Assembly: GCF_030252345.1 (NCBI RefSeq)
Contig: NZ_CP126980.1
Coordinates: 6,463,501-6,527,500, forward strand
Reading direction: 5' to 3'
DNA from: Actinoplanes oblitus
GTDB taxonomy: Bacteria; Actinomycetota; Actinomycetes; Mycobacteriales; Micromonosporaceae
Length of the DNA: 64,000 nt
Shown: one piece after another, positions 8,858 through 18,408 of the stretch
Layout: each line of letters opens with the position of its first letter
Position numbering within the stretch: the first letter of the stretch is position 1
Translations under genes and position numbers: made by a program
The notes under the pieces: model-generated
Told to the model about the DNA's origin: nothing
Databases searched by the model: none
Seen by the model: the letters and a program-made list of their open reading frames with translations, nothing else

Positions 8858-9450
8858 TCGATGCCCTGCTGGCCCTTGCGGCCGGCGTCCATCGGATGCT
8901 TCACCTTGGTCATCTCGGTGACCAGGTCGGCCGCCGCGATCAGGTCCGGGTGCGCATCCCGTCCGGTGATCACCACGTGCTGGGTGCCCGGCCGCTCCGC
9001 GAGCGTCTCGATCACGTCCGCGACGTCGACCCAGCCCCACTTCATCGGGTAGGTGAACTCGTCCAGCACATAGAACTTGTAGGTCTCGGCCGCCAGGTCC
9101 CGCTTGATCTGCGCCCACCCCTCGGCGGCCTCCGCGGCGTGATCACGCTCGGTCCCGGCCCGCTGGATCCAGGACCAGCCCTCCCCCATCTTGTGCCAGG
9201 TCACCGGCGTCCCATTGACCCCGTCGAGGGCCTTCAGCGCGGTCTCCTCGCCGACCTTCCACTTCTGCGACTTGACGAACTGGAACACCCCGATCGGCCA
9301 CCCGGCGCTCCACGCCCGCAGCGCCATCCCGAACGCCGCCGTGGACTTGCCCTTGCCCGGCCCGGTGTGCACGGCGAACACCGCCTGCCGCCGCCGCTGC
9401 CGCGTCGTCAGCCCGTCGTCGGGCACGGTGGTCACTTTTCCTTGCGGCAT
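8851..9450 (-). CDS. cobO: cob(I)yrinic acid a,c-diamide adenosyltransferase
   Basis: A 199-residue CobA/CobO/BtuR-type corrinoid adenosyltransferase, which moves the adenosyl group of ATP onto Co(I). The P-loop TGPGKGKST (about 29-37), GVFQFVKSQKWKVGEE, YVLDEFTYPMKWGWVD and VVITGRDAHPDLI are diagnostic. The ATG start carries GGGAGAG upstream. The frame stays open for another 500 bp upstream, but that region is repeat-rich spacer. It is followed by cobB with overlap. It may be co-transcribed with the chelatase gene at 10002-12113 from the riboswitch-controlled promoter, though a 551-bp spacer lies between. Confidence 0.96.
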   Translation of the reverse strand: MPQGKVTTVPDDGLTTRQRRRQAVFAVHTGPGKGKSTAAFGMALRAWSAGWPIGVFQFVKSQKWKVGEETALKALDGVNGTPVTWHKMGEGWSWIQRAGTERDHAAEAAEGWAQIKRDLAAETYKFYVLDEFTYPMKWGWVDVADVIETLAERPGTQHVVITGRDAHPDLIAAADLVTEMTKVKHPMDAGRKGQQGIEW

Positions 9451-10001
9451 GTCGTCGCTCTCCCTCGCGGCATGATTGTCGCTCCTGCTGCGCCCATCTT
9501 CGCGATGCGCGCCCTGTCTCGGGCCGGGGTCACCGGCGCCCGCGTCCCCGCGGCGGCGGGCCGGGTGGCGGTGGGCTCCCGGTCCGCTCTTGCGCGGACC
9601 GCCATTTCTCGGTACGCCGGACCGTCCGCCACCTGCGGTCCGCTTCCCCGCGGACCGCCAGCTCCCGGTACGCCGGACCGTCCGCCACCTGCGGTCCGCG
9701 CCCCGCCGGCCGCCGCCCGCCGGTACAGCGGGCCGCCCACCAGCCGCGCCCGGCTCCCCGGTACACCAGACCGCCCGCCGTCGTCGGGTTTCCACATCGG
9801 CGCTTCGTCCACAGGCTGCCTGTCGCCGCCCCCGGCCCTCCGCCACACTGCTCTGCGGGGGCTCCCCCGGAGAGGGCGGGCCGTGGGAGCGAGCGGTCCG
9901 GGAGAGCGAGTCCACCAGCCACCGCGCCACGATCGACCAGCACCCTGCGCCGACCACGCCGGAAACGGCGAACCCCGATCGGCAACCCGCCCTTCCGCCC
10001 C
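9451..10001. other. 551-bp repeat-filled spacer between chelatase and cobO
   Basis: No gene is supported. An imperfect direct repeat dominates: a 34-bp block starting CGGTACGCCGGACCGTCC occurs at 9610-9643 and 9666-9699, with decayed copies between about 9570 and 9790. From about 9805 follows the dispersed element described separately. I found no obvious promoter for cobO and no intrinsic terminator, so it is unclear whether cobO is read through from the chelatase gene. Confidence 0.6.
9805..9905. repeat. dispersed intergenic element, copy A
   Basis: The segment runs from GTCCACAG (9807) through CGCCACACTGCTCTGCGGGG (9841) and GAGGGCGGGCC. A clearly related segment lies at 38469-38565: GTCCACAG, CGCCACACTGTCTGCGGGGG, then GAGGGCGGGCC. 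Both lie in gene-free spacers. The segment contains the imperfect inverted repeat TGCGGGGGCTCCCC. Origin and function are unknown; it may be a small non-autonomous repetitive element. Confidence 0.6.
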
Positions 10002-12113
10002 TCAGGCCACCCGGCGATAGGCGCGATCCGCCGGCACCGCACCGCCCCCCGGACGACCTCGCCCGGCAGCCGCCTCCAACCGCTCCAGCGGCATCACGTC
10101 GGCCTGCAGCGCGGCCGCCAGCCGGCGGGCCAGGCCCAGCCGGATCGGGCCGGACTCGCAGTCGACGACCACGGTGGCCACCCCGGCGAGGGCCGGTGCC
10201 AGCAGCAGCGGGTCCGGGCCGCTGGTGGCCCGGCCGTCGGTGACCACGATCAGCAGCGGCCGGCGGCGCGGGTCGCGGCGGCGTTCGGTGGCGATGGTGC
10301 GGGCGGCGGCGCGCAGGCCGGCGGCGAGCGGGGTACGGCCACCGGTGCGCAGGGCCGCGAGCCGCATGACGCCGACCTCGTGGCTGGAGGTCGGCGGCAG
10401 CACCACGTCGGCGTCGGCGCCCCGGAACGTGATCATCCCGATCCGGTCGCGTCGCTGGTAGGCGTCCCGGAGCAGGGACAGCACGGCGGTCTTGACCAGG
10501 GTCATCCGCTTGCGGGCGGCCATCGAGCCGGAGGCGTCCACGACGAAGAGCACCAGGTTCGCCTCCCGGCCGACGTGGATCGCCTCGCGCAGGTCCCGTG
10601 GCTCGACGCCGAGCAGGCCACCGGCGCCGCCGGTGGCACGGCCGCGGCCGGTGGCGAGGGCACCGCGGTGCAGCGCGGCCCGGAGTGTGGCGGGCAGGTG
10701 CGGCGCGCCGGCCAGTTTGCCGACCGGCTTGCGGGAGCCGATGACCCGGCCCCGGCGGGCGTAGGCAGGGGACCGCTTGCCGGTGTGGCCACCGTCGCCC
10801 CGGGCGGCGATGCGCAGCGTGCGGGGCCGGAACGCGGCACCGGCCTGGGCGGGTGCCGCCGCCTGGCCGTCACCTGGCGCCGCGCCGGGACCCGAGTCCG
10901 GCGGGGTGCCGGCAGGCATCGGGGTGTCGGCGGCGGCCGGGGCGCCGCCCTGCGGACCGCCGGGCGGGCTGCCACCGCCGGGACCGCCGCCCGGGCCGCG
11001 GTCGTCCGGACCGCCGGGGTCACCGTCCGGACCGCCGTCCGGGTCGTCGTCCGGCCGCGGGTCGTCGGGGGTCTCGCCCGCGGCCTCCTCCCGGGCCTGC
11101 CGGTCGGCTTCGGCCAGGGCCTGGTCGAGTTTCTCCTCGTCGGTGCCGGGCGGGTCGAGCGGATCGGTCCGGCGGCGGTGCGGCAGGGCCAGGCGGGCCG
11201 CGTCGCGGACATCCTCGGCGGTGACCCGGTCGCGGCCGTGCCAGGCGGCCAGGGCGACGGCGCAGCGGGCCACCACGATGTCCGCGCGCATGCCGTCGAC
11301 CCCGTAGGCCAGGCAGACCCGGGCGATACGGTCCAGTTCGGCGTCGGGCAGCACGACGGCCGGCAGGATGGCGCGGGCGGCGGCGATCCGGGCGGCGTAC
11401 TCCCGCTCGTCGGCGGCGAAGCGGGCGGCGAACCCGGCCGGGTCCAGCTCGTACGCCAGGCGGCGGCGGACCACCTCGGCGCGCTGGGTGGCGTCGCGTG
11501 GGGCGGCGACCGTGACCACCAGGCCGAACCGGTCGACCAGCTGGGGGCGGGGTTCGCCCTCCTCCGGGTTCATCGTGCCGACCAGCAGGAAGCGCGCGGC
11601 GTGCTTGACCGAGACGCCGTCGCGCTCGACGTGGGCGCGGCCCATCGCGGCGGCGTCCAGGAGCAGGTCGACCAGGTGGTCCGGCAGGAGGTTGACCTCG
11701 TCGACGTAGAGCACACCGCGGTGGGCGGCGGCGAGCAGCCCCGGTTCGTACGCCTTGACGCCGTCGGCCAGGGCGCGCTGGATGTCGAGGGTACCGACGA
11801 CCCGGTCCTCGGTGGCGCCGACCGGTAGCTCGACGAGGCTGGCCGGGCGGTGCGCGGCGGGGGTGTCGGCGGTGTGCGGGCCGTCCGGGCAGTCCGGGTC
11901 GGGCGCGGCCGGGTCGCAGGCGAAGCGGCAGCCACGGACCACCGTGACCGGTGGGAGCAGGGCGGCGAGGGCCCGGACGACGGTGCTCTTGGCGGTGCCC
12001 TTCTCGCCGCGGACCAGGACGCCGCCGACGGCCGGGGAGACCGAGGTCAGCAGCAGGGCGAGGCGTAGGTCGTCGAGGCCGACCACGGCGGAGAACGGGT
12101 ACGGAGTCGTCAC
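10002..12113 (-). CDS. fused ChlI/ChlD-type AAA-VWA chelatase subunit (cobaltochelatase-associated)
   Basis: A 703-residue protein joining an AAA+ ATPase (about 1-340; Walker A GEKGTAKST at 36-44, Walker B GVLYVDEVNLL, sensor GTMNPEEGEPRPQLVDRFGL) to a VWA domain (about 500-700; MIDAS DASGSM, then late TDGRATSG) through an acidic, Gly/Pro/Asp-rich linker. This matches the ChlI-ChlD fusion that works with the large CobN-type subunit to insert cobalt into the corrin ring. No CobN is in the window. The GTG at 12113 is chosen for its GGGAGGG site. A cobalamin riboswitch lies just upstream, supporting a B12 rather than chlorophyll role. Confidence 0.92.
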   Translation of the reverse strand: MTTPYPFSAVVGLDDLRLALLLTSVSPAVGGVLVRGEKGTAKSTVVRALAALLPPVTVVRGCRFACDPAAPDPDCPDGPHTADTPAAHRPASLVELPVGATEDRVVGTLDIQRALADGVKAYEPGLLAAAHRGVLYVDEVNLLPDHLVDLLLDAAAMGRAHVERDGVSVKHAARFLLVGTMNPEEGEPRPQLVDRFGLVVTVAAPRDATQRAEVVRRRLAYELDPAGFAARFAADEREYAARIAAARAILPAVVLPDAELDRIARVCLAYGVDGMRADIVVARCAVALAAWHGRDRVTAEDVRDAARLALPHRRRTDPLDPPGTDEEKLDQALAEADRQAREEAAGETPDDPRPDDDPDGGPDGDPGGPDDRGPGGGPGGGSPPGGPQGGAPAAADTPMPAGTPPDSGPGAAPGDGQAAAPAQAGAAFRPRTLRIAARGDGGHTGKRSPAYARRGRVIGSRKPVGKLAGAPHLPATLRAALHRGALATGRGRATGGAGGLLGVEPRDLREAIHVGREANLVLFVVDASGSMAARKRMTLVKTAVLSLLRDAYQRRDRIGMITFRGADADVVLPPTSSHEVGVMRLAALRTGGRTPLAAGLRAAARTIATERRRDPRRRPLLIVVTDGRATSGPDPLLLAPALAGVATVVVDCESGPIRLGLARRLAAALQADVMPLERLEAAAGRGRPGGGAVPADRAYRRVA

Positions 12114-12154
12114 AGGGTGTTCCCTCCCGGCGGGTGTCCACGCCCGCGCGTCGG

Positions 12155-12330
12155 CTGTCACGAGCGGCCGGAGTCTCCTGACTCCCGGATCGCCGTTTCC
12201 CGCTCACCTTCCGGCCCGGCGGGCCGTGGCGTGCTGATCGCGTCAGCGGGTCGCTCCCCGGTCACAGTGGCGGGACCGTCCCGGATTCGCACCGGGTTCC
12301 TCCGCAACCGCTCGAGGTCCCATCTTTCCG
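12155..12330 (-). promoter_or_regulatory. cobalamin (AdoCbl) riboswitch
   Basis: Read on the minus strand, the leader contains GGTGCGAATCCGGGACGG, then CGCCACTGTGACC, then a GGTGAGCGGGAAACGG-like part, and finally a B12 box (AGTCAGGAGACTCCGG, about 12168-12183). This is the canonical order of a class-I cobalamin riboswitch. It ends about 40 bp before the GTG of the chelatase gene, close enough to mask its ribosome-binding site, so high adenosylcobalamin should repress the operon. Exact ends are estimates. Confidence 0.92.
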
Positions 12331-12389
12331 ACCGCGGGCCGGGCCCGTCAAACGACGACCAGCGAGATCACACCGGCCGCCCCGGGCCG

Positions 12390-12740
12390 TCAGACCGAGA
12401 CCAGGCAGAGCACGTGCCCGTCGGGGTCGGTGAGCACCGCCTGCCGCTCGCCCCACGGCTGGTCCTCCGGCGCGTCGATCACGGTGGCCCCGGCCTTCTC
12501 CGCCGCGGCGGTCACCGCGTCGACGTCGTCCACCCGGAAGCTGATCGCCACCCCGGCCAGCCCCGAGGTCGGCGGCCGCCGGTGCAGCATCAGCTCGGTG
12601 GTCGTGCCGGGAACGGTGAGCGTCACGAGGTCCCCGAACGCCGACTTCTCGGCGAGACCGAACACCTCCTGATAGAGAGCCCGGCTCCGGGCCAGGTCCG
12701 CTACCGACACGATAAGGCGCTGAAGTCCGATTACGGTCAT
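12390..12740 (-). CDS. VOC/glyoxalase-fold protein
   Basis: A 116-residue vicinal-oxygen-chelate protein with two beta-alpha-beta-beta-beta modules: LQRLIVSVADLARSRALYQE at the start and GVAISFRVDDVDAVTAAAEK in the middle, ending LTDPDGHVLCLVSV. Such proteins are often dioxygenases, glyoxalases or antibiotic-resistance binders; the substrate cannot be told. It lies 15 bp behind the SRPBCC gene and forms the last gene of an ArsR-SRPBCC-VOC operon. Confidence 0.88.
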   Translation of the reverse strand: MTVIGLQRLIVSVADLARSRALYQEVFGLAEKSAFGDLVTLTVPGTTTELMLHRRPPTSGLAGVAISFRVDDVDAVTAAAEKAGATVIDAPEDQPWGERQAVLTDPDGHVLCLVSV

Positions 12741-12755
12741 GATCGCGACCCTAGA

Positions 12756-13274
12756 CTACTGATTCCGCCCGGCGAAGACGGCGGCGTAGTGGTCGCGCAG
12801 TCTCTCCCAGCCGTGGTTCATCGCGTCCCGGCCACGGATCGCGGTGACCTCCTCGCCCGCCAGCAACCTGCCCAGCACGTCCGCGCAGAGGTGCCAGCCG
12901 GCCGCGACCATCGCGTCCATGTCCCGATCGGCCAGCGTGTGCCGCAACGTCAGCCGGGTACCGCCCTCGGCCGGCTCCAGCTCCCAGCGCAGCAGGTCCT
13001 CGCCCCAGGTGTACTCCAGCAGGTGCGGCGGCTCGACCCGGCGCACCTGCGCGGGCAGCGCGGTGCGCTCGTCGCCGTCGGCCATGGTCAGGGTGGCGGG
13101 GCCGGTCTCGGTCAGCGGGCGCGAGGCGGTGAAGGGCGCCCAGCGGTCGAGCCGGTCCGGGTCGACCAGCGCGGGCCACACCTGCTCGGGCGGCTGGCGC
13201 AGCTCGCGGATGAAGATCAGGGTCCAGCGGTCGCCGTCGGCGACCACGCTGGCCTCGGTGAGCGGTCCGGTCAC
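12756..13274 (-). CDS. SRPBCC (AHSA1-like) domain protein
   Basis: A 172-residue START/Bet-v1-fold protein of the AHSA1 type, with features such as WTLIFIRELRQPPEQVWPAL at the N-terminus and a late helix (MVAAGWHLCADVLGRLLAGE). The GTG at 13274 overlaps the upstream ArsR stop as GTGA, and GGAGGGGGA sits upstream, supporting this start. In many actinomycetes such a protein accompanies an ArsR regulator in a two- or three-gene cassette; the fold binds hydrophobic ligands, but the ligand here is unknown. Confidence 0.9.
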   Translation of the reverse strand: MTGPLTEASVVADGDRWTLIFIRELRQPPEQVWPALVDPDRLDRWAPFTASRPLTETGPATLTMADGDERTALPAQVRRVEPPHLLEYTWGEDLLRWELEPAEGGTRLTLRHTLADRDMDAMVAAGWHLCADVLGRLLAGEEVTAIRGRDAMNHGWERLRDHYAAVFAGRNQ

Positions 13275-13588
13275 GGTTCCCCCTCCGATGTTGTCGACGC
13301 GAGATGTCTGTCCAGGGCGTCCAGGTGGCTTTCCCACAATTTCCGGTACGGCCGCAGCCACCCGTCCAGCGCCCGGAACGGCGCCGCCTCGAGGCGGTAG
13401 ATCCGCTGCTGGGCCTGCGCGCGCACGGAGACCACGCCGGCCTCGCGCAGCACCCGCAGGTGTTTGGAGACCGCCGGCTGGCTCATGCCGAGCGCGCCGA
13501 CCAGGTCGCTCACGCTCGCCTCGCGGGTCAGCAGCGCGTCGACGATGCGCCGGCGGGCCGGTTCGGCGAGCACCTCCAGGACGTCCAC
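13271..13588 (-). CDS. ArsR-family winged-helix regulator
   Basis: A 105-residue dimeric winged-helix repressor. The core reads LAEPARRRIVDALLTRE, then a helix-turn-helix with ALGMSQPAVSKHLRVLREAG, then a basic wing (VRAQAQQRIYRLE). No CxC metal-binding motif is visible, so a metal signal is unlikely; the PhlG/SRPBCC-associated subgroup fits better. The GTG start at 13588 is inferred from the family's N-terminus; the ribosome-binding site is weak and the transcript may be nearly leaderless. It heads the three-gene operon and probably represses it. Confidence 0.9.
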   Translation of the reverse strand: MDVLEVLAEPARRRIVDALLTREASVSDLVGALGMSQPAVSKHLRVLREAGVVSVRAQAQQRIYRLEAAPFRALDGWLRPYRKLWESHLDALDRHLASTTSEGEP

Positions 13589-13594
13589 ACCCCC

Positions 13595-13624
13595 AACATG
13601 CCGCTCCGGAAATATAACTGTCAA
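13595..13624 (-). promoter_or_regulatory. candidate promoter/operator of the ArsR operon
   Basis: A small AT-rich island in an otherwise very GC-rich stretch, directly upstream of the ArsR start. On the minus strand it reads TTGACAGTTATATTTCCGG; TTGACA is a good -35 hexamer but a good -10 at standard spacing is missing (best CATGTT). The AT-rich imperfect dyad would suit an ArsR operator. Confidence 0.35.
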
Positions 13625-13640
13625 GGCATGTTCAGTGCCG

Positions 13641-13671
13641 AAAAACGCCCCACCGGAGAACCGGTGGGGCG
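13641..13671 (-). terminator. intrinsic terminator of citrate synthase
   Basis: On the minus strand an 11-bp perfect GC stem (arms 13661-13671 and 13646-13656, tetraloop 13657-13660) is followed immediately by TTTTT. It lies 52 bp past the citrate synthase stop and just before the ArsR operon. Confidence 0.9.
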
Positions 13672-13722
13672 CCGTTCGACAGTCCGGGTCGGGCTCCGCC
13701 TCCGAGTCCGCGCCGGACCCTC

Positions 13723-15006
<1,284 letters not shown>

Positions 15007-15095
15007 GTATTTCCCTCACTTCACCGGCAGATGTCCCAAAGATTTTGCCGTTCACCGTAAACCCTCAACCTGAATGGGTCATCAGGTGGCCACCC

Positions 15096-15122
15096 GTTGA
15101 GGCATTGGTCACCAGTCGGTAT
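15096..15122 (+). promoter_or_regulatory. weak candidate SigB/F-type promoter for the stress protein
   Basis: GTTG at 15096 and CGGTAT at 15117-15122 with 17 bp between resemble the actinobacterial SigF consensus GTTT-N15-17-GGGTAT, 68 bp before the universal stress gene. Each hexamer has a mismatch, so this is only suggestive. Confidence 0.25.
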
Positions 15123-15189
15123 AGACCGTTGCGCCATAGATAATGATCGGTATATTGCGAGAACGTAACGGGAAGCGGAGGTCGGACCG

Positions 15190-16029
15190 ATGCAGATCCC
15201 GAGTCGGCCACCGGTGGTGGCCGGGGTGAACGGGACCGCGGCCGGCCTGGCCGCCGTGCGCCTGGCCGCCCGGGAGGCGATCTCCCGCGGAACTCACTTG
15301 TCAGTGGTGCACGCCTTCAGCTGGGACGAGCCGGAGACCCGCCGCGCCGCCGCACGCGTCGTCGAGGAGGCGGTCACCACCGCCCAGCGTTCCACACCCG
15401 GCCTCGACGTGCGGGGTCAACTCGTGGATGGACCCGCCGGCCGGGTGTTGCGCAAGGCCAGCCGGACCGCCGCGCTACTGGTCGTCGGCGCCGACGACCT
15501 GGCCGCGACCGGCCGGCTGCCGGACACGTCGCCGCTGCTGGAGGCGGTGACGCAGGCCTGGTGCCCGGTGCTGGTGGCGCGCGGGCCGCGCCCGCCGTCC
15601 GGGCGGGTGCTGGCCGCCGTCGACGGTTCGGCGCCGTCCGTGCTGGCCCTGCGCTGGGCCGCCGAGCAGGCCCGCCGAGGCCGGATCCCGCTGGACGTGA
15701 CGCACGTGGGATCCGAGGAGACCGGCCAGGAGGTGCTGGACGCGGTGCTCGCCGCACTGTCCGACCCGCCACCACTGCGCCGCCGGGTGCTGACCGGCCC
15801 GCCGGCCGCCGCCCTGGTGCGCGCCTCCCGCCGGGCCGGGATGATCGCGCTGGGCCCGCGCGGGGCGGGCGGGGCCGGCCGATTCGGATCGGTGGCCGAC
15901 GAGCTGTTACGGCACGGCGGCTGCCCGACCGTTTTTGTTCACGGGCGCCGGGAACCGGCGGGCAGGTCGAAACCGGGGTACTCAACTGGCCAATTCCGGC
16001 CGGTGACGTCACGTCCGTTGCTACGGTGA
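15190..16029 (+). CDS. tandem universal stress protein
   Basis: A 279-residue protein with two UspA-like domains (about 8-135 and 140-260). The second ends with the ATP-binding type loop GPRGAGGAGRFGSV; the first begins VVAGVNGTAAGLAAV and has ALLVVGADD. Tandem USPs in actinomycetes are commonly under hypoxia or stress control and bind ATP. The ATG has a GCGGAGG site upstream. It lies alone, divergent from citrate synthase, with a 183-bp promoter region between. Confidence 0.93.
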   Translation: MQIPSRPPVVAGVNGTAAGLAAVRLAAREAISRGTHLSVVHAFSWDEPETRRAAARVVEEAVTTAQRSTPGLDVRGQLVDGPAGRVLRKASRTAALLVVGADDLAATGRLPDTSPLLEAVTQAWCPVLVARGPRPPSGRVLAAVDGSAPSVLALRWAAEQARRGRIPLDVTHVGSEETGQEVLDAVLAALSDPPPLRRRVLTGPPAAALVRASRRAGMIALGPRGAGGAGRFGSVADELLRHGGCPTVFVHGRREPAGRSKPGYSTGQFRPVTSRPLLR

Positions 16030-16068
16030 GCAAACAATAGTCTTAGGGCAAAACGGGAGGAATGGCCG

Positions 16069-18408
16069 GTGCCCTCCGTGCTCCCGCCCGCCATCGCCCG
16101 CCGCCAATGGCAGTTCATGGCCGCGATCGGCGTTCTGGCCACCGCGCTCTACGCGGCGTACTCGTCGTCGGGCCTCGCCGCGGCCAGCCTGGTGGTGCTC
16201 GGCGTGCTCACCGTGGCGGCATGTTTCGTCGGGCCGCGCCGCTGGGGCGCCGAGCCGCCGGTGGCCTGGCTGCTGATGGCGCTGGCCGCACTGCTCTTCC
16301 TGATCGGGCTGCTGATCCGGCCGACGGTCACCAACCAGCCGATGCCGCTGCCGCTGCTCGCCGACGCGGCCAGCTTCAGCGGATACCTGCTGCTCGGCGC
16401 GTTCCTGTGCATGCTGCTGCGCAGCCGGCAGAGCCTGGAACGGCACGCCGTGCTGGACGGGCTGATCGTCTGCCTGGCCGCCGGGCTGACCAGCACGCTG
16501 CTGCTGGCCGCGCCGGCCGCCGCGATCCCGGGCCGGTCGCCGCTGCTCTCCATCATCCAGGGCACCTATCCGCTCCTCGACGTGGTGCTCGCCCTGCTCG
16601 TGATCAACCTGGCGTTCACCACCAAGACCTGGCCGATCAGCATGATCGCGCTGCTGGTGATGATGGTCGGGCTGTTCGTCGGCGACACCGCGTACGCGAT
16701 CGTCGGCGTGAACGGCCACATCTACGCCTCACCGCTGCTGAACCTGCCGTACGCGCCGGCCTACGCGGCGCTCGGCGTGGCCGCCCTGCACCCGTCGGTC
16801 GCCGAGATGAGCCGCGCCGAGCGGCTGCCCGTGCAGGCCTGGTCCTGGCAGCGGCTGGCGGTGCTGCTGCCGGCGCTGTTCCTGCCGTTCGCGCTGCTGC
16901 TGACCACCGGCACCAGCGCGGCCTCGCACCGGCTGCTGATCGCGGTGGCCGGCGCCCTGATGATCCTGCTGCTGCTGGCCCGGGCGATCTCCGCGGTGCA
17001 GGCGCAGGTCGCCGCCCAGCTGCACTCCGAGCACCAGGCCACCCACGACCCGCTCACCTCGCTGCCGAACCGGCAGTCCATCTCCAGCGAGATCGAGCGC
17101 CTGGTCACCGCGGTCGGCCCGGACGGCCCGCAGCGGGTCTGGGTCTACATGCTCGACCTGGACGGCTTCAAGTGGGTGAACGACTCGTGGGGCCACGACA
17201 CCGGTGACCAGCTGGTGATCGAGGTGGGCCGGCGGCTGCGCGCCCACGTGCCGGAGACGGTGCCGGTGGCCCGGGTCGGCGGCGACGAGTTCCTGCTCGC
17301 CTTCGTCGGCGACAAGGCCGGCGCGCTGCGGCTGGTCGACGACATCCGGGGCTGCTTCGCCAGGCCCTTCACGGTCCGGGACACCGAGGTGGTGATCAGC
17401 GCGTCGATCGGGATCGCGCACTCGGTCGGTGACGCGGTGCGCTCCGCGGTGACCGCCGAGGCGCTGATGCGCGACGCGGACACCGCGATGTACCGGGCCA
17501 AGGCCGAGGGGCCGGGCCGGTCCACCATCTTCGACACCTCGATGCACGACCAGGCACGGGAGCGGATCGAGCTGGAGGTCGCGCTGCGCCAGGCGCTCGC
17601 CGACCACCAGCTCTACGTGGTGTACCAGCCGATCGTCCGGCTGGAGACCGGGATGCCGGTGGGCGCCGAGGCGCTGGTCCGCTGGGAGCACCCGACCCGC
17701 GGCCAGATCCCGCCGATGCTGTTCATCCCGATCGCCGAGGACGCCGGGCTGATCTCGCAGATCGGCACGTTCGTCCGCAACGAGGCGCTGCGCCAGCTCG
17801 GCGTGTGGCGTTCGCAGGGTGTCGTGTCGGAGAGCTTCTACCTGTCGATCAACGTGTCGCCGCGCCAGCTGAGCGAGCCGGAGCTGCCGCTGGTGATCTC
17901 CGGCGAGCTGTTCAAGTACGGCGTCCCGGCGCAGTGCGTGGCGCTGGAGATGACCGAGTCGGTGATGGTGGACGGCTCCAGCGTCACCGGCCGGGTCCTG
18001 CACGAGCTGCGCCAGCTCGGCGCGAAACTGCTGGTCGACGACTTCGGCACGGGCTTCTCCGCGCTCGGCTACCTGCGCCGCTTCCCGGTCACCGGCGTCA
18101 AGATCGACCGGTCGTTCGTGATCGGCCTGGGTAAGAACGTCGAGGACGACGAGATCGTCCGCGCGGTGGTCGCGATGAGCCACGCGCTCGGCCTCAGCGT
18201 GATCGCCGAGGGCGTGGAGACGGTGCTGCAGCGGGAGGCGCTCTACCACGTCGGCGTGGTGAACGGGCAGGGCTGGCTCTGGGGCAAGGCGGTCTCGGCC
18301 ACCGAGTTCGCCGAGCGCTGGCACCTGTCGGCGGACCTGCCGGAGATCCCGCTGCCGGTCGCCGCGGTGACCAGCTCCGGGCGGCACCGCCGCCCGGACA
18401 CCGCCTGA
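16069..18408 (+). CDS. membrane-anchored GGDEF-EAL cyclic-di-GMP protein
   Basis: 779 residues. The first roughly 305 residues hold about nine hydrophobic helices forming an integral membrane sensor. It is followed by a GGDEF domain (intact GGDEF at 404-408) and an EAL domain (EAL at 534-536, DDFGTG near 657, VKIDRSFV and AEGVET). The catalytic residues of both domains appear present, so it may make and break c-di-GMP. The inhibitory RxxD site five residues before GGDEF is absent. The last EAL loop reads QGWLWGKAV, where a proline is usual. The GTG start follows GGGAGGA. Signal unknown. Confidence 0.95.
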   Translation: MPSVLPPAIARRQWQFMAAIGVLATALYAAYSSSGLAAASLVVLGVLTVAACFVGPRRWGAEPPVAWLLMALAALLFLIGLLIRPTVTNQPMPLPLLADAASFSGYLLLGAFLCMLLRSRQSLERHAVLDGLIVCLAAGLTSTLLLAAPAAAIPGRSPLLSIIQGTYPLLDVVLALLVINLAFTTKTWPISMIALLVMMVGLFVGDTAYAIVGVNGHIYASPLLNLPYAPAYAALGVAALHPSVAEMSRAERLPVQAWSWQRLAVLLPALFLPFALLLTTGTSAASHRLLIAVAGALMILLLLARAISAVQAQVAAQLHSEHQATHDPLTSLPNRQSISSEIERLVTAVGPDGPQRVWVYMLDLDGFKWVNDSWGHDTGDQLVIEVGRRLRAHVPETVPVARVGGDEFLLAFVGDKAGALRLVDDIRGCFARPFTVRDTEVVISASIGIAHSVGDAVRSAVTAEALMRDADTAMYRAKAEGPGRSTIFDTSMHDQARERIELEVALRQALADHQLYVVYQPIVRLETGMPVGAEALVRWEHPTRGQIPPMLFIPIAEDAGLISQIGTFVRNEALRQLGVWRSQGVVSESFYLSINVSPRQLSEPELPLVISGELFKYGVPAQCVALEMTESVMVDGSSVTGRVLHELRQLGAKLLVDDFGTGFSALGYLRRFPVTGVKIDRSFVIGLGKNVEDDEIVRAVVAMSHALGLSVIAEGVETVLQREALYHVGVVNGQGWLWGKAVSATEFAERWHLSADLPEIPLPVAAVTSSGRHRRPDTA

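Noticed and set aside
5969..9052. A 1000-residue plus-strand open frame spanning the ligase and cob genes
   Set aside because: It crosses three recognised genes in other frames and has no family motifs; low stop frequency at high GC explains it.
9476..10243. Plus-strand gene in the spacer before cobO
   Set aside because: The frame consists of repeat-derived Pro/Arg residues, has no ribosome-binding site and runs into the chelatase gene on the other strand.
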